Shown piece after piece: positions 1 through 7,801 of a DNA stretch of 38,280 bases. The notes below the pieces were generated by a model that had not been told where the DNA came from, did no database searches, and saw only the letters and a list, made by a program, of their open reading frames with translations. Source of the stretch: Gemmatimonadota bacterium (lineage in GTDB: Bacteria; JBHIER01; G020348925); assembly GCA_020348925.1 (NCBI GenBank), contig CP070758.1, positions 2,145,408-2,183,687 on the forward strand, written 5' to 3'. Position numbers and translations under genes: made by a program. The stretch's first letter is position 1. Each line of letters starts with the position of its first letter.

Positions 1-1
1 T

Positions 2-121
2 GATTCCTCGGGTGCCGTTTCTGAGTATTTTGAGATTGAATCTGCGGTTGTTATTCTGCGAAAAAATGGGTGGAAGTTTCTCAATGGCCAAACTTTTTTT
101 GCGCCTGTGCAATCGGAATAA
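2..121 (+). CDS. C-terminal fragment of an unknown protein (5' end outside window)
   Basis: A plus-strand frame is open from the window edge and gives 39 residues before a TAA stop at 119-121. The residues look protein-like, with alternating hydrophobics and a segment reading VVILRKNGWKFLNG. A second plus-strand frame is also open here but has a less protein-like composition. No function can be assigned from so short a tail. The sequence to the left would decide whether this is real. Confidence 0.4.
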   Translation, partial: DSSGAVSEYFEIESAVVILRKNGWKFLNGQTFFAPVQSE

Positions 122-441
122 TTTCTTTGGTTATCAGTTTTTGATGTTCAGACCTTAACGGCTCACAAAGCGGTTCAAGGGGACGAGAAGATGTCTAATG
201 TAGATTCAAAGATTTTAAAAGCTAATGTGTAAGATTTAAAGCTCGTCGCTTCTTTGCCGCTTCTGAGCTTTGTCGTTAGGTATTGTATAGATATCTTTTC
301 GTAATTTATGTGAATTTTGGGGAAATCAGGGAGTTTGGTTAAAATCCGGCACTGTAGAACATCTTTGATAACATTCACTTTGAGAGAGAGGATTAATTTA
401 GTATCCTCCAGGGAATAAGCGATAGATTTCTCCACGTGAAA
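122..441. other. AT-rich intergenic stretch with no convincing gene
   Basis: About 320 bases separate the left-edge fragment from the terminator at 442-470. An 86-codon minus-strand frame exists in it, but it would start with GTG directly after the terminator T-tract and has no ribosome-binding site. I see no RNA gene or strong repeat here. Confidence 0.5.
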
Positions 442-470
442 TAAAAAATGGCGGCCGGAAGGCCGCCTTT
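442..470 (-). terminator. Rho-independent terminator of the DUF4412-like gene
   Basis: On the minus strand a perfect 7-bp GC-only stem (GGCGGCC/GGCCGCC, arms 461-467 and 450-456) with a 4-base loop is followed by a run of six T residues. It lies about 30 bases past the stop codon of the minus-strand gene at 500-1327. Confidence 0.88.
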
Positions 471-499
471 GGAAGGATACGTGTGGCGGACAAAATCCT

Positions 500-1327
500 T
501 TACTCGGGTCTGATCATCATATTTTCATCTTTTTCCAATCGCAAGCCTTTGGGCAGCTCGAATTCACTATCTTTTAACGAAGTTTTTACTACCTCAGAAA
601 CCGTGGTAACGTTCCTCATCGTGCCCATGCCCATGTTTATGGTGAAGATGGTTTTCATGGGAAAACTTTTGAACGTGTTCATATCCTCACTGGGCTTGTA
701 TTTGAAAAGATTCATCTTCTCGTAGATCGTGAAGAGCTCGCCTCCCAGCTCGTACTCATCCGTCACCCACATCTCGACAAAAGGGTCATCATCAATGGTT
801 ACGACAACCTGCTGGCAATCATGGCCGCTTATCTTCTCCTTCTTTCCCGTGCGTTCCAGGATCAATTCCCCGGTTTCATCACCACCACCCAACATTTTGG
901 ACATCTGGCTGCCCATCATCTTTTCCACCATGGCCCGTTCTTCGGGAGACATGTCCTTCATCTGCTGCTCCATTTCCACCCGTGCCGCCGCCATCTGCTT
1001 TTTGCCCTCTTCGGACATCTTCTCCATCTGGGCAAAGGTCATTTCCGTGTACGTCGAGTCCTCGACACGAATGTCCCAGACCAATTCCTTATCCATTCGA
1101 ACAATCGTGATCTCATCCTCGCCAAGATCGACAATCTTGATCATACCGGGCTTGTAAAAAACCTTCTGCTTCGTTTTCTCAGAACTCTTTCCCGTCATTG
1201 ACATTTCAGACTCTGAAATCGTTGTCTGCAGCCAATACCCTTCAAATCCGGCATACCCAGGTGTGGCTAAAAACGAAGCAGCCACGAGCACAACAATACC
1301 GACCGCGAACCATCGAACAAAACGCAT
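500..1327 (-). CDS. Exported DUF4412-like protein
   Basis: The protein has 275 residues and an N-terminal hydrophobic segment (residues 5-25) typical of a signal peptide, so it is probably periplasmic or outer-membrane associated. The rest alternates beta-rich stretches with a helical, Met- and Glu-rich middle (about residues 95-150). The pattern of 'conversion of a modified solute plus an acidic helix' fits the DUF4412 family, whose role is unknown. The start at 1327 is chosen because AGGAGG lies 7 bases before its ATG; a longer frame from 1348 has no such site. It is a single-gene unit with its own promoter (1415-1443) and terminator (442-470). The family assignment is by pattern and moderate in confidence; the gene itself is secure. 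Confidence 0.85.
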   Translation of the reverse strand: MRFVRWFAVGIVVLVAASFLATPGYAGFEGYWLQTTISESEMSMTGKSSEKTKQKVFYKPGMIKIVDLGEDEITIVRMDKELVWDIRVEDSTYTEMTFAQMEKMSEEGKKQMAAARVEMEQQMKDMSPEERAMVEKMMGSQMSKMLGGGDETGELILERTGKKEKISGHDCQQVVVTIDDDPFVEMWVTDEYELGGELFTIYEKMNLFKYKPSEDMNTFKSFPMKTIFTINMGMGTMRNVTTVSEVVKTSLKDSEFELPKGLRLEKDENMMIRPE

Positions 1328-1414
1328 TGACAAACCTCCTTTGGACACAAGTAAAAACCCGCGTATCGTAGAAAAAAGATTTGAATACTCTTGATCATCA
1401 CAGCGCGCTCTTTA

Positions 1415-1443
1415 AGTATATGGAAAAACATGAAGAAAAACAA
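1415..1443 (-). promoter_or_regulatory. Candidate sigma-70 promoter for the DUF4412-like gene
   Basis: On the minus strand TTGTTT (1443-1438) and TATACT (1420-1415) are separated by 17 bases, close to the sigma-70 consensus. The site lies about 85 bases upstream of the ATG at 1327 and just past the terminator of the preceding gene, where a promoter is expected. Confidence 0.55.
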
Positions 1444-1476
1444 GAACTGTTTTTCAGTCATGAGATCGATCCAAGT

Positions 1477-1505
1477 ACAAAAGGGAGATCCGACCGATCT
1501 CCCTT
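1477..1505 (-). terminator. Rho-independent terminator of the HPF-like gene
   Basis: A perfect 10-bp inverted repeat (1481-1490 and 1496-1505) with a 5-base loop is followed on the minus strand by CTTTTG-type sequence. It sits 31 bases past the stop of the gene at 1536-1937. The T-tract is short, so termination efficiency is uncertain. Confidence 0.7.
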
Positions 1506-1535
1506 CGTAAACGTATGTATGTAATAAAAGCCTCT

Positions 1536-1937
1536 TTATGTCACATTGAACTCCTCCTCAAATTCCATCTCCTCTTCCGGAGCGGGTTCAGGGGGCGTTT
1601 TTATGGTTTGAGCGCGGCCCTTCTTCCAAAATTGTTCTCGCCGGAGCTGTGTTCTGTACTTTTCGAATTGCGTAGTGATATCATCAAAAGCCGTATCCAG
1701 TGACTCGAGGATCTTATACCCCTCGTTGGTCGTATGGAGGGTTTTCCTCGGCAGTCGAAGCGTCAGAGTGCATGATTTCAACTCCTTTCCGATGCGTGCC
1801 TCGATGACGCCGCTCAACTGAACACCATCCTCTGGAAAATGGTTCAACCGACGCTTCAGTTTTTTTACCTCACGGTCGAAACGCTGGCGAATCTCGTCGG
1901 TCGAGTCAACGTGCTTGAAGGTGAGTTCACTGAACAT
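1536..1937 (-). CDS. Short HPF/RaiA-like ribosome hibernation protein
   Basis: This 133-residue protein resembles the S30AE (HPF/YfiA/RaiA) family, which binds the 30S decoding region and stabilises inactive ribosomes in slow growth. Residues 1-95 give the expected beta-alpha pattern, with a basic helix (about 20-32, rich in Lys and Arg) and a second helix near residues 80-110. The last 25 residues form a Pro/Glu-rich acidic tail. There is no C-terminal dimerisation domain of the long HPF form, so it is a short type. The start at 1937 is chosen because AAGGAGG lies 5 bases upstream; an upstream in-frame start at 1997 lacks this. It stands alone, with its own terminator at 1477-1505. Confidence 0.75.
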   Translation of the reverse strand: MFSELTFKHVDSTDEIRQRFDREVKKLKRRLNHFPEDGVQLSGVIEARIGKELKSCTLTLRLPRKTLHTTNEGYKILESLDTAFDDITTQFEKYRTQLRREQFWKKGRAQTIKTPPEPAPEEEMEFEEEFNVT

Positions 1938-2082
1938 TGACACCTCCTTGTGAAAGTGAAATGAAACTGGGCCTCGCTGTGTATTTCTTATTTTCAATGT
2001 TCCAAAGAATTAAACGGAATAAACGGCATTTCGTTCCTCTTGAGTAATGACACGATCTTCTGTCAGGATGAATATCACGTTC

Positions 2083-2111
2083 TTGACTTAGGCGATCCAT
2101 CCTGGTAAGAT
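2083..2111 (+). promoter_or_regulatory. Candidate sigma-70 promoter
   Basis: TTGACT and TAAGAT are separated by exactly 17 bases on the plus strand. This is the best promoter match in the divergent region. It would give a long leader of about 270 bases to the gene at 2389. Confidence 0.45.
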
Positions 2112-2317
2112 CCAAATCCTAATGTAATCATTCCGAAAAAGGAATGCAAGAGAATTGTTGCGGAAATGGTACGAAAACGACCCCACCGCTTTCGTTTTAT
2201 AAGGCGTTACAGTACAATAAGTAAGATGGAAGAAGGGGGCACAATAAGGATTCTTTTAAAGAAACCTCAAAGGGGGAAAGGCTCATCGCAGCTTCAAAAT
2301 ATCTTGCCAGTATCTCC

Positions 2318-2346
2318 TTGACTTTCGTAGACTAATGACATTATTT
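2318..2346 (+). promoter_or_regulatory. Candidate proximal promoter of the TPR operon
   Basis: TTGACT and TTATTT are separated by 17 bases, about 43 bases before the ATG at 2389. The -10 element is poor, so this is a weaker alternative to the site at 2083-2111 but is better placed. Confidence 0.35.
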
Positions 2347-2388
2347 TGTTGCATGTCAGGAAGTTGTCCTTAAACGAAAGGGGTCACT

Positions 2389-3822
2389 ATGAAAAATATT
2401 GCCGTATATTTTGGGCTGTTTTTCTTCTTTGCAGCCCACACGATCTGCATGGCAGAACAATTCCAGGAAGCGGAAACGGCCCTGAAACAAAGAGACTTCG
2501 ATCAGGCGGCGGAGGGCTTCCTCGGCTTTGTCCGGAGCGAATCCGATCACGAAAATGCGCCTCTGGCTCTCTACACAGCCGCGCGTATTCGTGCCCTTGT
2601 CCAGGATCGTCTCGAGGAAGGGAAAGCCCTGTTTCGCGAACTCATCGATGGATATCCTGAGAACGAATGGGCTTTTTACGGGGCTATGAGGCTGGCTGAG
2701 TATGCCATCGAACAGGGGGATTCACTCCAGGCGGCGAAGGTCTATGAGGAGGTCGCGACTATCGGTGAGACCATCTTCCATCCTGTCACCGATGTCAGTG
2801 ATGCGCAATTTGGGGCCCTCAAGAAGTGCGGAGAAACCTACCTCAATCTCCGCCGGTATCATCAGGCCGAACCCTATTTCTCAAAACTCCTGGAAACGAA
2901 CATCAATGATCGCAGAACCATGCCCGACGTCTACGCCAAACTTGCCGCCTGCCTCGAAGGTGAGGGGGAAGGAGCCCGGGCCGCCGAAACCTATCTCAAG
3001 CTCATTGAAACGTACCCCACTGCCCGGGAGGCCTGCGGACTGTGCCAGACGAAGGAGAAGATCGATCCGTACGCGTCCTTTGACTGGGAGCCGTACGAAT
3101 ATTTTGTCGAAGGGTACACGGTCTTTCGAACCTGGCCTTCCAAGGCGGCGAAACATATGATCAATCTGGAAACCATGGGCGGATCACCGGACTTGGTCCA
3201 AACCGCGCTCAGACTTCTTCCCTGGGTCTATTACTATTCCTCCGATTTTAAAAAGGCACGGCAGGCCCATCAGAATTTTGTGAACAGATATCCTGATGAT
3301 ACTGACATCTATGTCCGGTACTTTCCCATGTATCTGGACTCTTATAAGGAGGAGTTTGAGTTCAAACAATTCCTGACATCTGTCTCCTTTCTTGTTGCCG
3401 AAGCCGATACGACGGCGTCCTCGACTCCGCAGGAGGAATATGTCTCCATCTCCAGAGCAGACGGCTGGAGAGAACTGGATTTAACGCCTCATTACGGTTA
3501 CTACAACCAACTCCTCTATGTGGATCGACCTCTGAATCCAACAGATCTGGCGTATATTCGGATTTTCGTGAAGTCTGACAGTGAGCGAAGGACAAATATG
3601 GAGGTCGGTAACGACGACCCCTGGATACTCTGGCACAACGGCAGTCTTCTCGGTGAATTCACAGGAAATCCGGGAAAAGCGCCCCTCGATTTCATCCCCG
3701 GGTGGAACGAGATCATGATCAAACTGACCCAGCGGGAGGGTGACATGACGGCTACTCTCCGCTTTGTAAATGATGAGGACGAATCCGAACAGGATCTCAC
3801 CTGCAGCGCAGTAAAGGATTGA
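2389..3822 (+). CDS. Exported TPR-repeat protein
   Basis: This 477-residue protein starts with a signal peptide (hydrophobic residues 4-18, likely cleavage after ICMA). Residues 25-330 are tetratricopeptide-like helical repeats, recognisable by A-G-Y/F spacing in segments such as DFDQAAEGF, DRLEEGKALF, SLQAAKVYEE and RYHQAEPYF. TPR arrays serve as protein-binding scaffolds. The last 140 residues (about 340-477) have no TPR signature and look beta-rich, with a WILWHNG segment, so they may be a ligand-binding or sandwich domain. AAAGGGG precedes the ATG. It is the first gene of a three-gene plus-strand unit; the next gene begins 27 bases after its stop. The specific function is unknown. Confidence 0.85.
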   Translation: MKNIAVYFGLFFFFAAHTICMAEQFQEAETALKQRDFDQAAEGFLGFVRSESDHENAPLALYTAARIRALVQDRLEEGKALFRELIDGYPENEWAFYGAMRLAEYAIEQGDSLQAAKVYEEVATIGETIFHPVTDVSDAQFGALKKCGETYLNLRRYHQAEPYFSKLLETNINDRRTMPDVYAKLAACLEGEGEGARAAETYLKLIETYPTAREACGLCQTKEKIDPYASFDWEPYEYFVEGYTVFRTWPSKAAKHMINLETMGGSPDLVQTALRLLPWVYYYSSDFKKARQAHQNFVNRYPDDTDIYVRYFPMYLDSYKEEFEFKQFLTSVSFLVAEADTTASSTPQEEYVSISRADGWRELDLTPHYGYYNQLLYVDRPLNPTDLAYIRIFVKSDSERRTNMEVGNDDPWILWHNGSLLGEFTGNPGKAPLDFIPGWNEIMIKLTQREGDMTATLRFVNDEDESEQDLTCSAVKD

Positions 3823-3849
3823 TATCAACGACACCGCAAGGAGAAAAGG

Positions 3850-4758
3850 ATGGAATTGAAAAATTTGAATCGCCGCCAATTTATTCAGACAGGCCTCATG
3901 ACGCTGGGGGCCGTCACCTCTGGTTTGGTAAGACCTCCATCAATACTCAGTCTATCACGCCCGGACTTGACGGTCGCCCACGGTTCCGATCCTTACAAGG
4001 CCACGGTCAAAGCCATCAATTTGCTCGGAGGGATCGAACGCTTCGTCACACCGGGAAAAAACGTCCTCCTGTTCCCCAATATCATCAGCCCCTCACCTCC
4101 AGAGTTCGCCATCAATACAAACCCGGATGTTGTCAAAGCTGTGGCCGAACTCTGCGTGAAGGCCGGCGGGAACGTTCAGGTCTACCATCACCACGATCCC
4201 GGGTACGCGAAGGTCCTTGGTATTCAGGACGGTGTCGCGTCCGTTGGCGCCAGGATGGTCCACATGCCTTCATCAGAGGAAGCGGCCGATCGCTATATCG
4301 AGGTCCCCGTACCCATGGGTCGAATCCTCAACAGGATTAAGGTCGCCGATCTTGTTCTGAAGGCCGATGTTTTTATCAATATGCCCATTGCCAAGCACCA
4401 CGCCGGTTCGGAACTGACCATGACCATGAAGAACCTCATGGGAGTGGTCAGCGACGCGAGATCCTACCATTATCTCGGACTTCACGACTGCATTGCCGAC
4501 GGGGCCACCGCCATTCGCTCCGATCTCGTGGTGATGGACGCCACGCGAATTCTCCTGAGCAACGGGCCCAGCGGTCCCGGGGAAACGAAGGTGGTGAATG
4601 AGGTCATCGCCTCCACCGACCCGGTGGCTGTTGATGCCTACGGCGCGTCTCTTTTCAAAAAAGACGTCCGCGACGTGCCCTTCATCACCCAGGCGTACAA
4701 GCAACGTCTCGGGGAAATGAGACTGAACCTCCTCACTGTCGAGAGGACCGATGCGTAG
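3850..4758 (+). CDS. DUF362 domain protein with Tat signal
   Basis: The 302-residue protein opens with a twin-arginine signal (NRRQFIQTG followed by a hydrophobic stretch to about residue 26), so it is exported folded, perhaps with a cofactor. The body matches the DUF362 family: an N-terminal 'kPN..' segment (LLFPNIISP), the motif KADVFINMPIAKHH near residues 173-186, a TMKNLMG motif near 194-200, and a C-terminal DPVAVDAYGA segment near 257-266. The family has no firmly established reaction. No ferredoxin-type CxxCxxC cluster is present, unlike some relatives. AAGGAG precedes the ATG. Its 3' end overlaps the next gene by 8 bases, indicating translational coupling. Confidence 0.88.
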   Translation: MELKNLNRRQFIQTGLMTLGAVTSGLVRPPSILSLSRPDLTVAHGSDPYKATVKAINLLGGIERFVTPGKNVLLFPNIISPSPPEFAINTNPDVVKAVAELCVKAGGNVQVYHHHDPGYAKVLGIQDGVASVGARMVHMPSSEEAADRYIEVPVPMGRILNRIKVADLVLKADVFINMPIAKHHAGSELTMTMKNLMGVVSDARSYHYLGLHDCIADGATAIRSDLVVMDATRILLSNGPSGPGETKVVNEVIASTDPVAVDAYGASLFKKDVRDVPFITQAYKQRLGEMRLNLLTVERTDA

Positions 4759-5629
4759 ACATTTGATCATACCGGTCCTGTGTCTCTCCTTTCTATGTGC
4801 AGCACACCCTCTCTGGTCCGATCTTCTGCCGGACACGTTGGGTGATTGGAAGCTGACGGAACGGAAGACCTATCCCGGACAAACCCTCTACGACTACATC
4901 AATGGCGGCGCCGATGTGTATTACGAATACGGATTTTCAACGGTCGATGTGGGATATTACTCCAAGAGTGAACGAGAGATTCTGGTAGAAGTATACACTA
5001 TGTCCAGCCCACAGGCAGCCGCCGGAATCTACTCCTTCTTCAGAAGGTATGACGCTCCTTCACTCCCCGAACCCTATACGGGTAAACTCTATGATTTTCA
5101 CGTAGAATGCTTAAACGGCAGTCAGTACATAAAACTGATCAATTACGACTCCCTCGGTGTCGACGAACGTTTGGCTCTTTTAAAGGATCTTACCCCCAAA
5201 CCGACGCAGGATTTGAATTCGCTTCGTTTTGATGCGCTCCCTGAGAAACGACTCCAAGGCAGCGAGGTCTATTTCAACGGATTTCTTGCCCTGAAGAATT
5301 TTGCGGGACTTGGAAGAAAAAACTTCTTCGGAACCGGTGAAAGAGCTGCGGCCTATGGTTGTCTCATTGAAATCGACGGGAAACAGTTCAAATGGGTCAC
5401 CATCTGCGGTGATTCCCTCCAAATCGCCCAAGACTCAGAGCGGTTTCTTGCTTTTCAACGGAGAAATGATTACACGATCGAGGATCATTCAGAATATAGA
5501 TTGTTGGCGGATCAACTAACAGGAAATTATGTGGGAATAATTCAAAGAGGAAATTGCCTCCACTTTGTGTTCGGGTTTCGCGACGAAGAGAAAGAAAAGA
5601 TCATCAACCTTATCACATCTCAAAAATAA
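4751..5629 (+). CDS. Exported DUF6599-like protein
   Basis: This 292-residue protein has a signal peptide (hydrophobic residues 5-20, likely cleavage near WSD). The motif YINGGADVYYEYGF near residues 46-59 and the following segment on cofactor-free beta structure resemble the DUF6599 family, which has no known biochemical role. The ATG lies inside the end of the DUF362 gene with an 8-base overlap, so the two are co-translated and probably act together. A convergent gene on the other strand ends 76 bases downstream. Family naming is by pattern and should be treated as likely rather than proven. Confidence 0.82.
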   Translation: MRRHLIIPVLCLSFLCAAHPLWSDLLPDTLGDWKLTERKTYPGQTLYDYINGGADVYYEYGFSTVDVGYYSKSEREILVEVYTMSSPQAAAGIYSFFRRYDAPSLPEPYTGKLYDFHVECLNGSQYIKLINYDSLGVDERLALLKDLTPKPTQDLNSLRFDALPEKRLQGSEVYFNGFLALKNFAGLGRKNFFGTGERAAAYGCLIEIDGKQFKWVTICGDSLQIAQDSERFLAFQRRNDYTIEDHSEYRLLADQLTGNYVGIIQRGNCLHFVFGFRDEEKEKIINLITSQK

Positions 5630-5639
5630 GAGCAGGACA

Positions 5640-5690
5640 ATACCCTCGCATTTGCCGCGGCACCTCATAATACGAGGATCGAGGGCAGGC
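5640..5690. terminator. Possible bidirectional terminator between convergent operons
   Basis: CCCTCG (5643-5648) pairs with CGAGGG (5680-5685), with an inner CCTC/GAGG pair and a GCCGCGGC palindrome between them. The structure lies between two convergent operons, which favours termination, but no real T-tract follows on either strand. Confidence 0.35.
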
Positions 5691-5704
5691 TCATCAACGA
5701 TTAT

Positions 5705-7801
5705 TTATGTCAACGTTTTTTCAATCGCGAGAACAAAATTGATCCTCTTTTTCTCTCTCGGACCTATCTTTACCCGCCAATGAGGGAGAAGAGATATGCC
5801 CTGATATGTTTTCTCAATGCCGGATTCCGACTGGGATATTGTCTGCACGGGAAAAATCCACATCTTCGCCTCTTGAGAAAATTGAAATCGTATCTTGAGT
5901 TCTTCGGCCTCCCCAGTAAGCTCGAATTGTGAAGACTTACGAAACGACCGTGGCCGTTTACTCAACTCCGAATGCCACAGTGAAAAGTTGCACTCGCCGC
6001 CGAATACGAACTCAATCTCCTTTCGGCTGGGATTTGTTATAGTATACGTCACTCCAATCTCAGGGCGTCTGGCATGCAGAAGGATGTTTTTTTCAACAGA
6101 AACAGTTCTCTTCGCAACATGACCTTTTCGCTGAAAGTACAAAATTGCTTCAGTCGGTTTTGACGTATCGATGTTTTTTAAAGTGTATGACTGATCTGTG
6201 AAATCTCCCAATTCCCTGTATTGACCGAGAGAAAATTTTTGAAGTGTGACGTCCTTCCCCAGGAAGTGATCGATCAACATTCCCCGCCGATACGAGTCAT
6301 ACACCAGGAGCTTCTCCAATCCCTTCTCCTTTGAAACCGTAATGTCATGAATGGATTGAATCTTCCCCTCGGAATGTTTTTTCGGTTCCGGGATTGAAAC
6401 AAGGTGGCGATGGTACGCTTCAGGCCGACGGGAAAGCGTATTGGCAAGATTCACGGATCGAGGCCTAAAGTCCCATTCTGTAATCATCCCACCATTGACA
6501 TCCAAGCAGAGACCGCTGTGAGGCGTTGAGACGAGTATCTCCTCCTGACCATCGCAATTAAAGTCGAGCCGCTCAACGTCCAACCACATCCTTCTCTTGT
6601 GAAGAATTTTATCGGCCAGGGTCTCGGCCTTGATAAGGTGTTCGTAAATGGCCGAACGGAGATGCCCCAGATAGAGCCCCCCAAAGACACCGTGCCAGTA
6701 TGCACAGTTGCACTGGGCTCGGAAAAGCTCCTGCTGTGCCTTTTTCACCTTGACTCCGGTTACTTTTTTACGAGATGCTTTACTGACCTTATCGCTGACG
6801 TAGATCATGCGCTTGTGCATATGATTGGACTCGGGATATTTTGTCAGAAAATTGCGCCAGTAACCGCCTCTCAGGAACGGTCCGTAGACATCCCCATTGC
6901 CCTTATCCTTCACTTCCGTGAGAATATCTTCAAAAAGGGCTCCCATTTTAGCCGGAAGCGCCCAACCCATCATCTCATCATAGGAGGCGGTCGGAAGATA
7001 GACTCTGTCTGCTGGGGGATATTTCGAAAGGTACTCCGAAGGGGTCACAAGATGAATCCAATCCCGATGTTGCACAAGAATATTGAAGAAACGTTTCAAC
7101 CACCCTTGACCGAAGACCCACTTATGCGTCTCCGGCCAGAGTCCAAACTTTTCGGCGTCATCCCCATAGACCAATAATCTATGCCCATCCCTTGTCGAAA
7201 CGCGCTTCAGAAAGTATACTGTCTCATCAACCTCCTGAAAAGGAATGAAGTACCTTAACCTTTTGCTCGAAGGAAATACTGCTATGGCTTTGCCCTGATC
7301 TTCCGTCATGAAATAACCGTACGTCTTTTCCTCCTCCACTCCGGCATATTTCAGGAAATTTTCATCAATAATCGTGTACGTGACTCCTTTCTCGCCCAAA
7401 ATGCTTGGAAGGTGAGGTTCCCAAATTCGCTCCGCGTTCCAAGCACCAACAGGATGAATACCGAAACGTGAGTGGATATATTCCGTCAGGAGAGCTACCT
7501 GATTGAGGGCATCGCGCCGAGGGATTTGAGTCAAAATGGGCTCGTAAAAACCACCGGTCAGGAGTTCAACCTGTCCTCTCGTTACCAGATGAGATATTCT
7601 CTCCAAGAGATCGGCACGATGTTCCTCCAGCCATTCCAGAAGGCAGCCGGTGAAATGGAGAGCCATTCTCACAGCAGGATAGTCCGACAACATTTTCAGA
7701 AAAGGGCCATAACACACGTTGCAGGCTTTTTCGAAAACGTAATCATAATTGCCCACCGGTTGATGGAAGTGAATAACCATCGAAAGATGTATTGATTTCA
7801 C
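5705..7801 (-). CDS. GH57 4-alpha-glucanotransferase (maltodextrin-type)
   Basis: The 698-residue protein has no signal peptide, so it is cytosolic. It carries the GH57 signature regions: HFHQP at 11-15, GQVELLTGG at 76-84, WNAERIWEP at 121-129 and YGDDAEKFG at 212-220. By comparison with Thermococcus litoralis 4-alpha-glucanotransferase, Glu124 is the likely nucleophile and Asp214 the acid/base. The C-terminal half matches the beta-sandwich layout (DUF1925/DUF1926) of that enzyme. It transfers alpha-1,4-glucan segments between chains, releasing glucose or rearranging maltodextrin. The GTG start at 7801 overlaps the glgA stop by four bases (GTGA) and has AAAGGAG seven bases upstream. An ATG at 7780 is a weaker alternative because it would begin just before the HFHQP motif. 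It is the last gene of the array. Confidence 0.92.
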   Translation of the reverse strand: MKSIHLSMVIHFHQPVGNYDYVFEKACNVCYGPFLKMLSDYPAVRMALHFTGCLLEWLEEHRADLLERISHLVTRGQVELLTGGFYEPILTQIPRRDALNQVALLTEYIHSRFGIHPVGAWNAERIWEPHLPSILGEKGVTYTIIDENFLKYAGVEEEKTYGYFMTEDQGKAIAVFPSSKRLRYFIPFQEVDETVYFLKRVSTRDGHRLLVYGDDAEKFGLWPETHKWVFGQGWLKRFFNILVQHRDWIHLVTPSEYLSKYPPADRVYLPTASYDEMMGWALPAKMGALFEDILTEVKDKGNGDVYGPFLRGGYWRNFLTKYPESNHMHKRMIYVSDKVSKASRKKVTGVKVKKAQQELFRAQCNCAYWHGVFGGLYLGHLRSAIYEHLIKAETLADKILHKRRMWLDVERLDFNCDGQEEILVSTPHSGLCLDVNGGMITEWDFRPRSVNLANTLSRRPEAYHRHLVSIPEPKKHSEGKIQSIHDITVSKEKGLEKLLVYDSYRRGMLIDHFLGKDVTLQKFSLGQYRELGDFTDQSYTLKNIDTSKPTEAILYFQRKGHVAKRTVSVEKNILLHARRPEIGVTYTITNPSRKEIEFVFGGECNFSLWHSELSKRPRSFRKSSQFELTGEAEELKIRFQFSQEAKMWIFPVQTISQSESGIEKTYQGISLLPHWRVKIGPREKKRINFVLAIEKTLT

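Larger units (their letters stand above)
1938..2388. other. Divergent intergenic region between the HPF-like gene and the TPR operon
   Basis: These 451 bases separate divergently transcribed genes and should hold promoters for both. Two plus-strand promoter-like pairs are annotated separately (2083-2111 and 2318-2346). A weak 7-bp inverted repeat (AAAACGA/TCGTTTT, around 2170-2200) is also present. I found no RNA gene or known riboswitch core. Confidence 0.5.

Noticed and set aside
175-435. An 86-codon minus-strand frame in the left intergenic region
   Set aside because: It would start with GTG immediately after the terminator T-tract, has no ribosome-binding site and no recognisable protein pattern.
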